DNA of 64,000 bases from Brachyhypopomus gauderio (GCF_052324685.1 NW_027506898.1:62001-126000), one strand, 5' to 3'. Shown: positions 20,491 through 31,662, counted from the first letter of the stretch. The notes: generated by a model from the sequence alone, not told the origin. Translations and numbers: made by a program.

Positions 20491-20823
20491 TAATAGGCTC
20501 AGTGCTTTTGTTGTTCAGATCCTGGACAAAAGCTCAAGTCCAAACTGAGAGTGCAAAGCTCTACAGACACTGCAATTGATGATTTTTACATTTCTTTACT
20601 GTGAACAGCTGCATGGACTTGCATTTTAGCAGTGGCTCAAAGGTTGAGTAGATTTAATTTGATCGTTGACCGCCAATCAACCAAGAAGAGAAGGAAACTC
20701 GAGGTGTCAACTAATGTCTGTGCTTGGTCGATTACCGCAGACATCCCTCCTCATACCATTTGTATACTTTCATGGAACAGGCCTACCTCAGCCACACAAC
20801 TTGCAGAAAGACTCCATCATGTA

Positions 20824-20897
20824 GGCCGGTTAGCTCAGCTGGATAGAGCGTGGTGCTAATAACGCCAAGGTCATGGGTTCGATCCCCATACGGGCCA
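20824..20897 (+). tRNA. tRNA-Ile-AAT: tRNA-Ile(AAT), T20-to-A family, unit 28
   Basis: Third copy of the T20-to-A type; 5' flank actccatc. Confidence 0.95.
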
Positions 20898-21186
20898 TTG
20901 ATGATAGTCTTTTGGATCAGATATGAGGCGGATTAGTGTTATTTTGGGTCTCTCAAATTCCAACTTGTATGGTGGAGATCAGAAAGTCTTGTCGGACGGT
21001 GTGGACTCTTGACATGTGCGAGCCCTTATTGTTGAGTACTCATATAGTACGAATCACATGTTTAAGGTGACACATTCTAACAGAGATTTGGCATGTAGTG
21101 TGTGAAAAGAATTATGGAAGCGTCAGGGTCAAAAAACATGCACCAATTTTCTTTTTCACTATCGAGCATGACTGAAATGCCTATAA

Positions 21187-21259
21187 TGGAGAATGTGGGC
21201 ATCGATCCCACTACCTCTCGCATGCTAAGCGAGCGCTCTACCACTTGAGCTAATTCCCC
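21187..21259 (-). tRNA. tRNA-Ala-AGC: tRNA-Ala(AGC), unit 28
   Basis: Consensus gene body; 5' flank tacgagg. Confidence 0.98.
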
Positions 21260-21592
21260 TACGAGGCTCAGTGCTCTTGTTGTTCAGATCCTGGACAAAA
21301 GCTCAAGTCCAAACTGAGAGTGCAAAGCTCTACAGACACTGCAATTGATGATTTTTACATTTCTTTACTGTGAACAGCTGCATGGACTTGCATTTTAGCA
21401 GTGGCTCAAAGGTTGAGTAGATTTAATTTGATCGTTGACCGCCAATCAACCAAGAAGAGAAGGAAACTGGAGGTGTCAACTAATGTCTGTGCTTGGTCGA
21501 TTACCGCAGACATCCCTCCTCATACCATTTGTATACTTTCATGGAACAGGCCTACCTCAGCCACACAACTTGCAGAAAGACTCCATCATGTA

Positions 21593-21666
21593 GGCCGGTT
21601 AGCTCAGCTGGATAGAGCGTGGTGCTAATAACGCCAAGGTCATGGGTTCGATCCCCATACGGGCCA
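21593..21666 (+). tRNA. tRNA-Ile-AAT: tRNA-Ile(AAT), T20-to-A family, unit 29
   Basis: Fourth T20-to-A copy, directly after another of its type, where the two-unit alternation ends. 5' flank actccatc. Confidence 0.95.
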
Positions 21667-21951
21667 TTGATGATAGTCTTTTGGATCAGATATGAGGCGG
21701 ATTAGTGTTATTTTGGGTCTCTCAAATTCCAACTTGTATGGTGGAGATCAGAAAGTCTTGTCGGACGGTGTGGACTCTTGACATGTGCGAGCCCTTATTG
21801 TTGAGTACTCATATAGTACGAATCACATGTTTAAGGTGACACATTCTAACAGAGATTTGGCATGTAGTGTGTGAAAAGAATTATGGAAGCGTCAGGGTCA
21901 AAAAACATGCACCAATTTTCTTTTTCACCATCGAGCATGACTGAAATGCCT

Positions 21952-21955
21952 AAAA
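21952..21955 (-). terminator. Private proximal T4 of the Ala gene at 21956
   Basis: TTTT on the - strand abuts the Ala 3' end here only. Other copies have TTAT at this place and first meet a T run about 51 nt downstream. Confidence 0.6.
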
Positions 21956-22028
21956 TGGAGAATGTGGGCATCGATCCCACTACCTCTCGCATGCTAAGCG
22001 AGCGCTCTACCACTTGAGCTAATTCCCC
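21956..22028 (-). tRNA. tRNA-Ala-AGC: tRNA-Ala(AGC) with close terminator, unit 29
   Basis: Consensus gene body. A T-to-A change in the 3' flank makes AAAA at 21952-21955, read as TTTT on the - strand and starting directly after the discriminator base. This copy may end far earlier than its sisters. 5' flank taatagg. Confidence 0.97.
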
Positions 22029-22361
22029 TAATAGGCTCAGTGCTTTTGTTGTTCAGATCCTGGACAAAAGCTCAAGTCCAAACTGAGAGTGCAAAGCTCT
22101 ACAGACACTGCAATTGATGATTTTTACATTTCTTTACTGTGAACAGCTGCATGGACTTGCATTTTAGCAGTGGCTCAAAGGTTGAGTAGATTTAATTTGA
22201 TCGTTGACCGCCAATCAACCAAGAAGAGAAGGAAACTGGAGGTGTCAACTAATGTCTGTGCTTGGTCGATTACCGCAGACATCCCTCCTCATACCATTTG
22301 TATACTTTCATGGAACAGGCCTACCTCAGCCACACAACTTGCAGAAAGCCTCCATCATGTA

Positions 22362-22435
22362 GGCCGGTTAGCTCAGCTGGTTAGAGCGTGGTGCTAATAA
22401 CGCCAAGGTCATGGGTTCGATCCCCATACGGGCCA
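22362..22435 (+). tRNA. tRNA-Ile-AAT: tRNA-Ile(AAT), unit 30
   Basis: Consensus gene body; 5' flank cctccatc. Confidence 0.98.
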
Positions 22436-22724
22436 TTGATGATAGTCTTTTGGATCAGATATGTGGCGGATTAGTGTTATTTTGGGTCTCTCAAATGCCA
22501 ACTTGTATGGTGGAGATCAGAAAGTCTTGTCGGACGGTGTGGACTCTTGACATGTGCAAGCCCTTATTGTTGAGTACTCATATAGTACGAATCACATGTT
22601 TAAGGTGACACATTCTAACAGAGATTTGGCATGTAGTGTGTGAAAAGAATTATGGAAGCGTCAGGGTCAAAAACCATGCACCAATTTACTTTTTCACTAT
22701 CGAGCATGACTGAAATTCCTATAA

Positions 22725-22797
22725 TGGAGAATGTGGGCATCGATCCCACTACCTCTCGCATGCTAAGCGAGCGCTCTACCACTTGAGCTAATTCCCC
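22725..22797 (-). tRNA. tRNA-Ala-AGC: tRNA-Ala(AGC), unit 30
   Basis: Consensus gene body; 5' flank tagcagg, seen only here. Confidence 0.98.
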
Positions 22798-23130
22798 TAG
22801 CAGGCTCAGTACTCTTGTTGTTCACATCCTGGACAAAAGCTCAAGTCCAAACTGAGAGTGCAAAGCTCTACAGACACTGCAATTGATGATTTTTACATTT
22901 CTTTACTGTGAACAGCTGCATGGACTTGCATTTTAGCAGTGGCTCAAAGGTTGAGTAGATTTAATTTGATCGTTGACCACCAATCAACCAAGAAGAGAAG
23001 GAAACTGGAGGTGTCAACTAATGTCTGTGCTTGGTCGATTACCGCAGACATCCCTCCTCATACCATTTGTATACTTTCATGGAACAGGCCTACCTCAGCC
23101 ACACAACTTGCAGAAAGCCTCCATCATGTA

Positions 23131-23204
23131 GGCCGGTTAGCTCAGCTGGTTAGAGCGTGGTGCTAATAACGCCAAGGTCATGGGTTCGATCCCCATACGG
23201 GCCA
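23131..23204 (+). tRNA. tRNA-Ile-AAT: tRNA-Ile(AAT), unit 31
   Basis: Consensus gene body; 5' flank cctccatc. Confidence 0.98.
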
Positions 23205-23493
23205 TTGATGATAGTCTTTTGGATCAGATATGAGGCGGATTAGTGTTATTTTGGGTCTCTCAAATGCCAACTTGTATGGTGGAGATCAGAAAGTCTTGTC
23301 GGACGGTGTGGACTCTTGACATGTGCAAGCCCTTATTGTTGAGTACTCATATAGTACGAATCACATGTTTAAGGTGACACATTCTAACAGAGATTTGGCA
23401 TGTAGTGTGTGAAAAGAATTATGGAAGCGTCAGGGTCAAAAAACATGCACCAATTTTCTTTTTCACTATCGAGCATGACTGAAATGCCTATAA

Positions 23494-23566
23494 TGGAGAA
23501 TGTGGGCATCGATCCCACTACCTCTCGCATGCTAAGCGAGCGCTCTACCACTTGAGCTAATTCCCC
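23494..23566 (-). tRNA. tRNA-Ala-AGC: tRNA-Ala(AGC), unit 31
   Basis: Consensus gene body; 5' flank tagtagg. Confidence 0.98.
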
Positions 23567-23899
23567 TAGTAGGCTCAGTGCTCTTGTTGTTCAGATCCTG
23601 GACAAAAGCTCAAGTCCAAACTGAGAGTGCAAAGCTCTACAGACACTGCAATTGATGATTTTTACATTTCTTTACTGTGAACAGCTGCATGGACTTGCAT
23701 TTTAGCAGTGGCTCAAAGGTTGAGTAGATTTAATTTGATCGTTGACCGCCAATCAACCAAGAAGAGAAGGAAACTGGAGGTGTCAACTAATGTCTGTGCT
23801 TGGTCGATTACCGCAGACATCCCTCCTCATACCATTTGTATACTTTCATGGAACAGGCCTACCTCAGCCACACAACTTGCAGAAAGCCTCCATCATGTA

Positions 23900-23973
23900 G
23901 GCCGGTTAGCTCAGCTGGTTAGAGCGTGGTGCTAATAACGCCAAGGTCATGGGTTCGATCCCCATACGGGCCA
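23900..23973 (+). tRNA. tRNA-Ile-AAT: tRNA-Ile(AAT), unit 32
   Basis: Consensus gene body; 5' flank cctccatc. Confidence 0.98.
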
Positions 23974-24262
23974 TTGATGATAGTCTTTTGGATCAGATAT
24001 GAGGCGGATTAGTGTTATTTTGGGTCTCTCAAATGCCAACTTGTATGGTGGAGATCAGAAAGTCTTGTCGGACGGTGTGGACTTTTGACATGTGCAAGCC
24101 CTTATTGTTGAGTACTCATATAGTACGAATCACATGTTTAAGGTGACACATTCTAACAGAGATTTGGCATGTAGTGTGTGAAAAGAATTATGGAAGCGTC
24201 AGGGTCAAAAAACATGCACCAATTTTCTTTTTCACTATCGAGCATGACTGAAATGCCTATAA

Positions 24263-24335
24263 TGGAGAATGTGGGCATCGATCCCACTACCTCTCGCATG
24301 CTAAGCGAGCGCTCTACCACTTGAGCTAATTCCCC
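24263..24335 (-). tRNA. tRNA-Ala-AGC: tRNA-Ala(AGC), unit 32
   Basis: Consensus gene body; first copy with the ttgtagg flank that dominates the central zone. Confidence 0.98.
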
Positions 24336-24668
24336 TTGTAGGCTCAGTGCTCTTGTTGTTCAGATCCTGGACAAAAGCTCAAGTCCAAACTGAGAGTGCA
24401 AAGCTCTACAGACACTGCAATTGATGATTTTTACATTTCTTTACTGTGAACAGCTGCATGGACTTGCATTTTAGCAGTGGCTCAAAGGTTGAGTAGATTT
24501 AATTTGATCGTTGACCGCCAATCAACCAAGAAGAGAAGGAAACTGGAGGTGTCAACTAATGTCTGTGCTTGGTCGATTACCGCAGACATCCCTCCTCATA
24601 CCATTTGTATACTTTCATGGAACAGGCCTACCTCAGCCACACAACTTGCAGAAAGCCTCCATCATGTA

Positions 24669-24742
24669 GGCCGGTTAGCTCAGCTGGTTAGAGCGTGGTG
24701 CTAATAACGCCAAGGTCATGGGTTCGATCCCCATACGGGCCA
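24669..24742 (+). tRNA. tRNA-Ile-AAT: tRNA-Ile(AAT), unit 33
   Basis: Consensus gene body; 5' flank cctccatc. Confidence 0.98.
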
Positions 24743-25031
24743 TTGATGATAGTCTTTTGGATCAGATATGAGGCGGATTAGTGTTATTTTGGGTCTCTCA
24801 AATGCCAACTTGTATGGTGGAGATCAGAAAGTCTTGTCGGACGGTGTGGACTTTTGACATGTGCGAGCCCTTATTGTTGAGTACTCATATAGTACGAATC
24901 ACATGTTTAAGGTGACACATTCTAACAGAGATTTGGCATGTAGTGTGTGAAAAGAATTATGGAAGCGTCAGGGTCAAAAAACATGCACCAATTTTCTTTT
25001 TCACTATCGAGCATGACTGAAATGCCTATAA

Positions 25032-25104
25032 TGGAGAATGTGGGCATCGATCCCACTACCTCTCGCATGCTCAGCGAGCGCTCTACCACTTGAGCTAATT
25101 CCCC
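25032..25104 (-). tRNA. tRNA-Ala-AGC: tRNA-Ala(AGC), U33-to-G copy, unit 33
   Basis: T33 to G replaces the near-universal U33 beside the anticodon, which shapes the U-turn. Everything else is consensus. Decoding is likely to be impaired. 5' flank ttgtagg. Confidence 0.92.
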
Positions 25105-25437
25105 TTGTAGGCTCAGTGCTCTTGTTGTTCAGATCCTGGACAAAAGCTCAAGTCCAAACTGAGAGTGCAAAGCTCTACAGACACTGCAATTGATGATTTT
25201 TACATTTCTTTACTGTGAACAGCTGCATGGACTTGCATTTTAGCAGTGGCTCAAAGGTTGAGTAGATTTAATTTGATCGTTGACCGCCAATCAACCAAGA
25301 AGAGAAGGAAACTGGAGGTGTCAACTAATGTCTGTGCTTGGTCGATTACCGCAGACATCCCTCCTCATACCATTTGTATACTTTCATGGAACAGGCCTAC
25401 CTCAGCCACACAACTTGCAGAAAGACTCCATCATGTA

Positions 25438-25511
25438 GGCCGGTTAGCTCAGCTGGTTAGAGCGTGGTGCTAATAACGCCAAGGTCATGGGTTCGATCCA
25501 CATACGGGCCA
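25438..25511 (+). tRNA. tRNA-Ile-AAT: tRNA-Ile(AAT), T-stem variant, unit 34
   Basis: C62 to A breaks a T-stem pair and alters the end of the B box. 5' flank actccatc. Confidence 0.9.
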
Positions 25512-25800
25512 TTGATGATAGTCTTTTGGATCAGATATGAGGCGGATTAGTGTTATTTTGGGTCTCTCAAATGCCAACTTGTATGGTGGAGATCAGAAAG
25601 TCTTGTCGGACGGTGTGGACTTTTGACATGTGCAAGCCCTTATTGTTGAGTACTCATATAGTACGAATCACATGTTTAAGGTGACACATTCTAACAGAGA
25701 TTTGGCATGTAGTGTGTGAAAAGAATTATGGAAGCGTCAGGGTCAAAAAACATGCACCAATTTTCTTTTTCACTATCGAGCATGACTGAAATGCCTATAA

Positions 25801-25873
25801 TGGAGAATGTGGGCATCGATCCCACTACCTCTCGCATGCTAAGCGAGCGCTCTACCACTTGAGCTAATTCCCC
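25801..25873 (-). tRNA. tRNA-Ala-AGC: tRNA-Ala(AGC), unit 34
   Basis: Consensus gene body; 5' flank ttgtagg. Confidence 0.98.
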
Positions 25874-26206
25874 TTGTAGGCTCAGTGCTCTTGTTGTTCA
25901 GATCCTGGACAAAAGCTCAAGTCCAAACTGAGAGTGCAAAGCTCTACAGACACTGCAATTGATGATTTTTACATTTCTTTACTGTGAACAGCTGCATGGA
26001 CTTGCATTTTAGCAGTGGCTCAAAGGTTGAGTAGATTTAATTTGATCGTTGACCGCCAATCAACCAAGAAGAGAAGGAAACTGGAGGTGTCAACTAATGT
26101 CTGTGCTTGGTCGATTACCGCAGACATCCCTCCTCATACCATTTGTATACTTTCATGGAACAGGCCTACCTCAGCCACACAACTTGCAGAAAGCCTCCAT
26201 CATCTA

Positions 26207-26280
26207 GGCCGGTTAGCTCAGCTGGTTAGAGCGTGGTGCTAATAACGCCAAGGTCATGGGTTCGATCCCCATACGGGCCA
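26207..26280 (+). tRNA. tRNA-Ile-AAT: tRNA-Ile(AAT), unit 35
   Basis: Consensus gene body; flank cctccatc followed by catcta. Confidence 0.98.
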
Positions 26281-26569
26281 TTGATGATAGTCTTTTGGAT
26301 CAGATATGTGGCGGATTAGTGTTATTTTGGGTCTCTCAAATGCCAACTTGTATGGTGGAGATCAGAAAGTCTTGTCGGACGGTGTGGACTCTTGACATGT
26401 GCAAGCCCTTATTGTTGAGTACTCATATAGTACGAATCACATGTTTAAGGTGACACATTCTAACAGAGATTTGGCATGTAGTGTGTGAAAAGAATTATGG
26501 AAGCGTCAGGGTCAAAAACCATGCACCAATTTACTTTTTCACTATCGAGCATGACTGAAATGCCTATAA

Positions 26570-26642
26570 TGGAGAATGTGGGCATCGATCCCACTACCTC
26601 TCGCATGCTAAGCGAGCGCTCTACCACTTGAGCTAATTCCCC
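26570..26642 (-). tRNA. tRNA-Ala-AGC: tRNA-Ala(AGC), unit 35
   Basis: Consensus gene body; 5' flank tagtagg. Confidence 0.98.
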
Positions 26643-26975
26643 TAGTAGGCTCAGTGCTCTTGTTGTTCAGATCCTGGACAAAAGCTCAAGTCCAAACTGA
26701 GAGTGCAAAGCTCTACAGACACTGCAATTGATGATTTTTACATTTCTTTACTGTGAACAGCTGCATGGACTTGCATTTTAGCAGTGGCTCAAAGGTTGAG
26801 TAGATTTAATTTGATCGTTGACCGCCAATCAACCAAGAAGAGAAGGAAACTGGAGGTGTCAACTAATGTCTGTGCTTGGTCGATTACCGCAGACATCCCT
26901 CCTCATACCATTTGTATACTTTCATGGAACAGGCCTACCTCAGCCACACAACTTGCAGAAAGCCTCCATCATGTA

Positions 26976-27049
26976 GGCCGGTTAGCTCAGCTGGTTAGAG
27001 CGTGGTGCTAATAACGCCAAGGTCATGGGTTCGATCCCCATACGGGCCA
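26976..27049 (+). tRNA. tRNA-Ile-AAT: tRNA-Ile(AAT), unit 36
   Basis: Consensus gene body; 5' flank cctccatc. Confidence 0.98.
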
Positions 27050-27338
27050 TTGATGATAGTCTTTTGGATCAGATATGAGGCGGATTAGTGTTATTTTGGG
27101 TCTCTCAAATGCCAACTTGTATGGTGGAGATCAGAAAGTCTTGTCGGACGGTGTGGACTTTTGACATGTGCAAGCCCTTATTGTTGAGTACTCATATAGT
27201 ACGAATCACATGTTTAAGGTGACACATTCTAACAGAGATTTGGCATGTAGTGTGTGAAAAGAATTATGGAAGCGTCAGGGTCAAAAAACATGCACCAATT
27301 TTCTTTTTCACTATCGAGCATGACTGAAATGCCTATAA

Positions 27339-27411
27339 TGGAGAATGTGGGCATCGATCCCACTACCTCTCGCATGCTAAGCGAGCGCTCTACCACTTGA
27401 GCTAATTCCCC
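27339..27411 (-). tRNA. tRNA-Ala-AGC: tRNA-Ala(AGC), unit 36
   Basis: Consensus gene body; 5' flank ttgtagg. Confidence 0.98.
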
Positions 27412-27744
27412 TTGTAGGCTCAGTGCTCTTGTTGTTCAGATCCTGGACAAAAGCTCAAGTCCAAACTGAGAGTGCAAAGCTCTACAGACACTGCAATTGA
27501 TGATTTTTACATTTCTTTACTGTGAACAGCTGCATGGACTTGCATTTTAGCAGTGGCTCAAAGGTTGAGTAGATTTAATTTGATTGTTGACCGCCAATCA
27601 ACCAAGAAGAGAAGGAAACTGGAGGTGTCAACTAATGTCTGTGCTTGGTCGATTACCGCAGACATCCCTCCTCATACCATTTGTATACTTTCATGGAACA
27701 GGCCTACCTCAGCCACACAACTTGCAGAAAGACTCCATCATGTA

Positions 27745-27818
27745 GGCCGGTTAGCTCAGCTGGTTAGAGCGTGGTGCTAATAACGCCAAGGTCATGGGTT
27801 CAATCCCCATACGGGCCA
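27745..27818 (+). tRNA. tRNA-Ile-AAT: tRNA-Ile(AAT), A57 variant, unit 37
   Basis: G57 to A, which keeps the required purine and should be neutral. 5' flank actccatc. Confidence 0.96.
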
Positions 27819-28106
27819 TTGATGATAGTCTTTTGGATCAGATATGAGGCGGATTAGTGTTATTTGGGTCTCTCAAATGCCAACTTGTATGGTGGAGATC
27901 AGAAAGTCTTGTCGGACGGTGTGGACTTTTGACATGTGCAAGCCCTTATTGTTGAGTACTCATATAGTACGAATCACATGTTTAAGGTGACACATTCTAA
28001 CAGAGATTTGGCATGTAGTGTGTGAAAAGAATTATGGAGGCGTCAGGGTCAAAAAACATGCACCAATTTTCTTTTTCACTATCGAGCATGACTGAAATGC
28101 CTATAA

Positions 28107-28179
28107 TGGAGAATGTGGGCATCGATCTCACTACCTCTCGCATGCTAAGCGAGCGCTCTACCACTTGAGCTAATTCACC
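28107..28179 (-). tRNA. tRNA-Ala-AGC: tRNA-Ala(AGC)-like, T3/A52 family, unit 37
   Basis: G3 to T destroys the G3:U70 identity pair and G52 to A breaks a T-stem pair. One of four copies with both changes (28107, 31952, 41946, 45022). Probably not charged with alanine. 5' flank tacgagg. Confidence 0.85.
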
Positions 28180-28512
28180 TACGAGGCTCAGTGTTCTTGT
28201 TGTTCAGATCCTGGACAAAAGCTCAAGTCCAAACTGAGAGTGCAAAGCTCTACAGACACTGCAATTGATGATTTTTACATTTCTTTACTGTGAACAGCTG
28301 CATGGACTTGCATTTTAGCAGTGGCTCAAAGGTTGAGTAGATTTAATTTGATCGTTGACCGCCAATCAACCAAGAAGAGAAGGAAACTGGAGGTGTCAAC
28401 TAATGTCTGTGCTTGGTCGATTACCGCAGACATCCCTCCTCATACCATTTGTATACTTTCATGGAACAGGCCTACCTCAGCCACACAACTTGCAGAAAGC
28501 CTCCATCATGTA

Positions 28513-28586
28513 GGCCGGTTAGCTCAGCTGGTTAGAGCGTGGTGCTAATAACGCCAAGGTCATGGGTTCGATCCCCATACGGGCCA
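28513..28586 (+). tRNA. tRNA-Ile-AAT: tRNA-Ile(AAT), unit 38
   Basis: Consensus gene body; 5' flank cctccatc. Confidence 0.98.
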
Positions 28587-28875
28587 TTGATGATAGTCTT
28601 TTGGATCAGATATGAGGCGGATTAGTGTTATTTTGGGTCTCTCAAATGCCAACTTGTATGGTGGAGATCAGAAAGTCTTGTCGGACGGTGTGGACTTTTG
28701 ACATGTGCAAGCCCTTATTGTTGAGTACTCATATAGTACGAATCACATGTTTAAGGTGACACATTCTAACAGAGATTTGGCATGTAGTGTGTGAAAAGAA
28801 TTATGGAAGCGTCAGGGTCAAAAAACATGCACCAATTTTCTTTTTCACTATCGAGCATGACTGAAATGCCTATAA

Positions 28876-28948
28876 TGGAGAATGTGGGCATCGATCCCAC
28901 TACCTCTCGCATGCTAAGCGAGCGCTCTACCACTTGAGCTAATTCCCC
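28876..28948 (-). tRNA. tRNA-Ala-AGC: tRNA-Ala(AGC), unit 38
   Basis: Consensus gene body; 5' flank ttgtagg. Confidence 0.98.
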
Positions 28949-29281
28949 TTGTAGGCTCAGTGCTCTTGTTGTTCAGATCCTGGACAAAAGCTCAAGTCCA
29001 AACTGAGAGTGCAAAGCTCTACAGACACTGCAATTGATGATTTTTACATTTCTTTACTGTGAACAGCTGCATGGACTTGCATTTTAGCAGTGGCTCAAAG
29101 GTTGAGTAGATTTAATTTGATCGTTGACCGCCAATCAACCAAGAAGAGAAGGAAACTGGAGGTGTCAACTAATGTCTGTGCTTGGTCGATTACCGCAGAC
29201 ATCCCTCCTCATACCATTTGTATACTTTCATGGAACAGGCCTACCTCAGCCACACAACTTGCAGAAAGACTCCATCATGTA

Positions 29282-29355
29282 GGCCGGTTAGCTCAGCTGG
29301 TTAGAGCGTGGTGCTAATAACGCCAAGGTCATGGGTTCGATCCCCATACGGGCCA
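29282..29355 (+). tRNA. tRNA-Ile-AAT: tRNA-Ile(AAT), unit 39
   Basis: Consensus gene body; 5' flank actccatc. Confidence 0.98.
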
Positions 29356-29644
29356 TTGATGATAGTCTTTTGGATCAGATATGAGGCGGATTAGTGTTAT
29401 TTTGGGTCTCTCAAATGCCAACTTGTATGGTGGAGATCAGAAAGTCTTGTCGGACGGTGTGGACTTTTGACATGTGCAAGCCCTTATTGTTGAGTACTCA
29501 TATAGTACGAATCACATGTTTAAGGTGACACATTCTAACAGAGATTTGGCATGTAGTGTGTGAAAAGAATTATGGAAGCGTCAGGGTCAAAAAACATGCA
29601 CCAATTTTCTTTTTCACTATCGAGCATGACTGAAATGCCTATAA

Positions 29645-29717
29645 TGGAGAATGTGGGCATCGATCCCACTACCTCTCGCATGCTAAGCGAGCGCTCTACC
29701 ACTTGAGCTAATTCCCC
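29645..29717 (-). tRNA. tRNA-Ala-AGC: tRNA-Ala(AGC), unit 39
   Basis: Consensus gene body; 5' flank ttgtagg. Confidence 0.98.
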
Positions 29718-30050
29718 TTGTAGGCTCAGTGCTCTTGTTGTTCAGATCCTGGACAAAAGCTCAAGTCCAAACTGAGAGTGCAAAGCTCTACAGACACTGC
29801 AATTGATGATTTTTACATTTCTTTACTGTGAACAGCTGCATGGACTTGCATTTTAGCAGTGGCTCAAAGGTTGAGTAGATTTAATTTGATCGTTGACCGC
29901 CAATCAACCAAGAAGAGAAGGAAACTGGAGGTGTCAACTAATGTCTGTGCTTGGTTGATTACCGCAGACATCCCTCCTCATACCATTTGTATACTTTCAT
30001 GGAACAGGCCTACCTCAGCCACACAACTTGCAGAAAGACTCCATCATGTA

Positions 30051-30124
30051 GGCCGGTTAGCTCAGCTGGTTAGAGAGTGGTGCTAATAATGCCAAGGTCA
30101 TGGGTTCGATCCCCATACGGGCCA
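30051..30124 (+). tRNA. tRNA-Ile-AAT: tRNA-Ile(AAT), A25/T39 family, unit 40
   Basis: C25 to A breaks the G10-C25 pair and C39 to T makes a G31-T39 wobble. First of nine copies with this pair of changes, all between 30 and 48 kb. 5' flank actccatc. Confidence 0.88.
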
Positions 30125-30413
30125 TTGATGATAGTCTTTTGGATCAGATATGAGGCGGATTAGTGTTATTTTGGGTCTCTCAAATGCCAACTTGTATGGT
30201 GGAGATCAGAAAGTCTTGTCGGACGGTGAGGACTCTTGACATGTGCAAGCCCTTATTGTTGAGTACTCATATAGTACGAATCACATGTTTAAGGTGACAC
30301 ATTCTAACAGAGATTTGGCATGTAGTGTGTGAAAAGAATTATGGAAGCGTCAGGGTCAAAAAACATGCACCAATTTTCTTTTTCACTATCGAGCATGACT
30401 GAAATGCCTATAA

Positions 30414-30486
30414 TGGAGAATGTGGGCATCGATCCCACTACCTCTCGCATGCTAAGCGAGCGCTCTACCACTTGAGCTAATTCCCC
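30414..30486 (-). tRNA. tRNA-Ala-AGC: tRNA-Ala(AGC), unit 40
   Basis: Consensus gene body; 5' flank ttgtagg. Confidence 0.98.
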
Positions 30487-30819
30487 TTGTAGGCTCAGTG
30501 CTCTTGTTGTTCAGATCCTGGACAAAAGCTCAAGTCCAAACTGAGAGTGCAAAGCTCTACAGACACTGCAATTGATGATTTTTACATTTCTTTACTGTGA
30601 ACAGCTGCATGGACTTGCATTTTAGCAGTGGCTCAAAGGTTGAGTAGATTTAATTTGATCGTTGACCGCCAATCAACCAAGAAGAGAAGGAAACTGGAGG
30701 TGTCAACTAATGTCTGTGCTTGGTTGATTACCGCAGACATCCCTCCTCATACCATTTGTATACTTTCATGGAACAGGCCTACCTCAGCCACACAACTTGC
30801 AGAAAGACTCCATCATGTA

Positions 30820-30893
30820 GGCCAGTTAGCTCAGCTGGTTAGAGAGTGGTGCTAATAATGCCAAGGTCATGGGTTCGATCCCCATACGGGCCA
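30820..30893 (+). tRNA. tRNA-Ile-AAT: tRNA-Ile(AAT), A25/T39 family, unit 41
   Basis: A25/T39 type with an added G5 to A in the acceptor stem, at the position already unpaired in the consensus. 5' flank actccatc. Confidence 0.87.
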
Positions 30894-31182
30894 TTGATGA
30901 TAGTCTTTTGGATCAGATATGAGGCGGATTAGTGTTATTTTGGGTCTCTCAAATGCCAACTTGTATGGTGGAGATCAGAAAGTCTTGTCGGACGGTGAGG
31001 ACTCTTGACATGTGCAAGCCCTTATTGTTGAGTACTCATATAGTACGAATCACATGTTTAAGGTGACACATTCTAACAGAGATTTGGCATGTAGTGTGTG
31101 AAAAGAATTATGGAGGCGTCAGGGTCAAAAAACATGCACCAATTTTCTTTTTCACTATCGAGCATGACTGAAATGCCTATAA

Positions 31183-31255
31183 TGGAGAATGTGGGCATCG
31201 ATCCCACTACCTCTCGCATGCTAAGCGAGCGCTCTACCACTTGAGCTAATTCCCC
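31183..31255 (-). tRNA. tRNA-Ala-AGC: tRNA-Ala(AGC), unit 41
   Basis: Consensus gene body; 5' flank ttgtagg. Confidence 0.98.
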
Positions 31256-31588
31256 TTGTAGGCTCAGTGCTCTTGTTGTTCAGATCCTGGACAAAAGCTC
31301 AAGTCCAAACTGAGAGTGCAAAGCTCTACAGACACTGCAATTGATGATTTTTACATTTCTTTACTGTGAACAGCTGCATGGACTTGCATTTTAGCAGTGG
31401 CTCAAAGGTTGAGTAGATTTAATTTGATCGTTGACCGCCAATCAACCAAGAAGAGAAGGAAACTGGAGGTGTCAACTAATGTCTGTGCTTGGTCGATTAC
31501 CGCAGACATCCCTCCTCATACCATTTGTATACTTTCATGGAACAGGCCTACCTCAGCCACACAACTTGCAGAAAGACTCCATCATGTA

Positions 31589-31662
31589 GGCCGGTTAGCT
31601 CAGCTGGTTAGAGCGTGGTGCTAATAACGCCAAGGTCATGGGTTCGATCCCCATACGGGCCA
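31589..31662 (+). tRNA. tRNA-Ile-AAT: tRNA-Ile(AAT), unit 42
   Basis: Consensus gene body; 5' flank actccatc. Confidence 0.98.

Larger units (their letters stand above)
16981..21666. repeat. Two-unit higher-order repeat, period 1,537 bp
   Basis: Two unit types alternate three times. Type a has Ile G19-to-T, the atag tail, Ala T40, the taatagg flank and ctcgagg. Type b has Ile T20-to-A and, in its first two occurrences, ctaactgag, gaaatacc and the shorter ctaatgc flank. Equivalent genes lie 1,537 bp apart (16981, 18518, 20055 and 17750, 19287, 20824). Confidence 0.92.

Noticed and set aside
22411-22608. 65-codon open frame here and at 26256-26453
   Set aside because: It starts within tRNA-Ile and is open only because of one tgagg-to-tgtgg change in a rare unit type. 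No coding signal.
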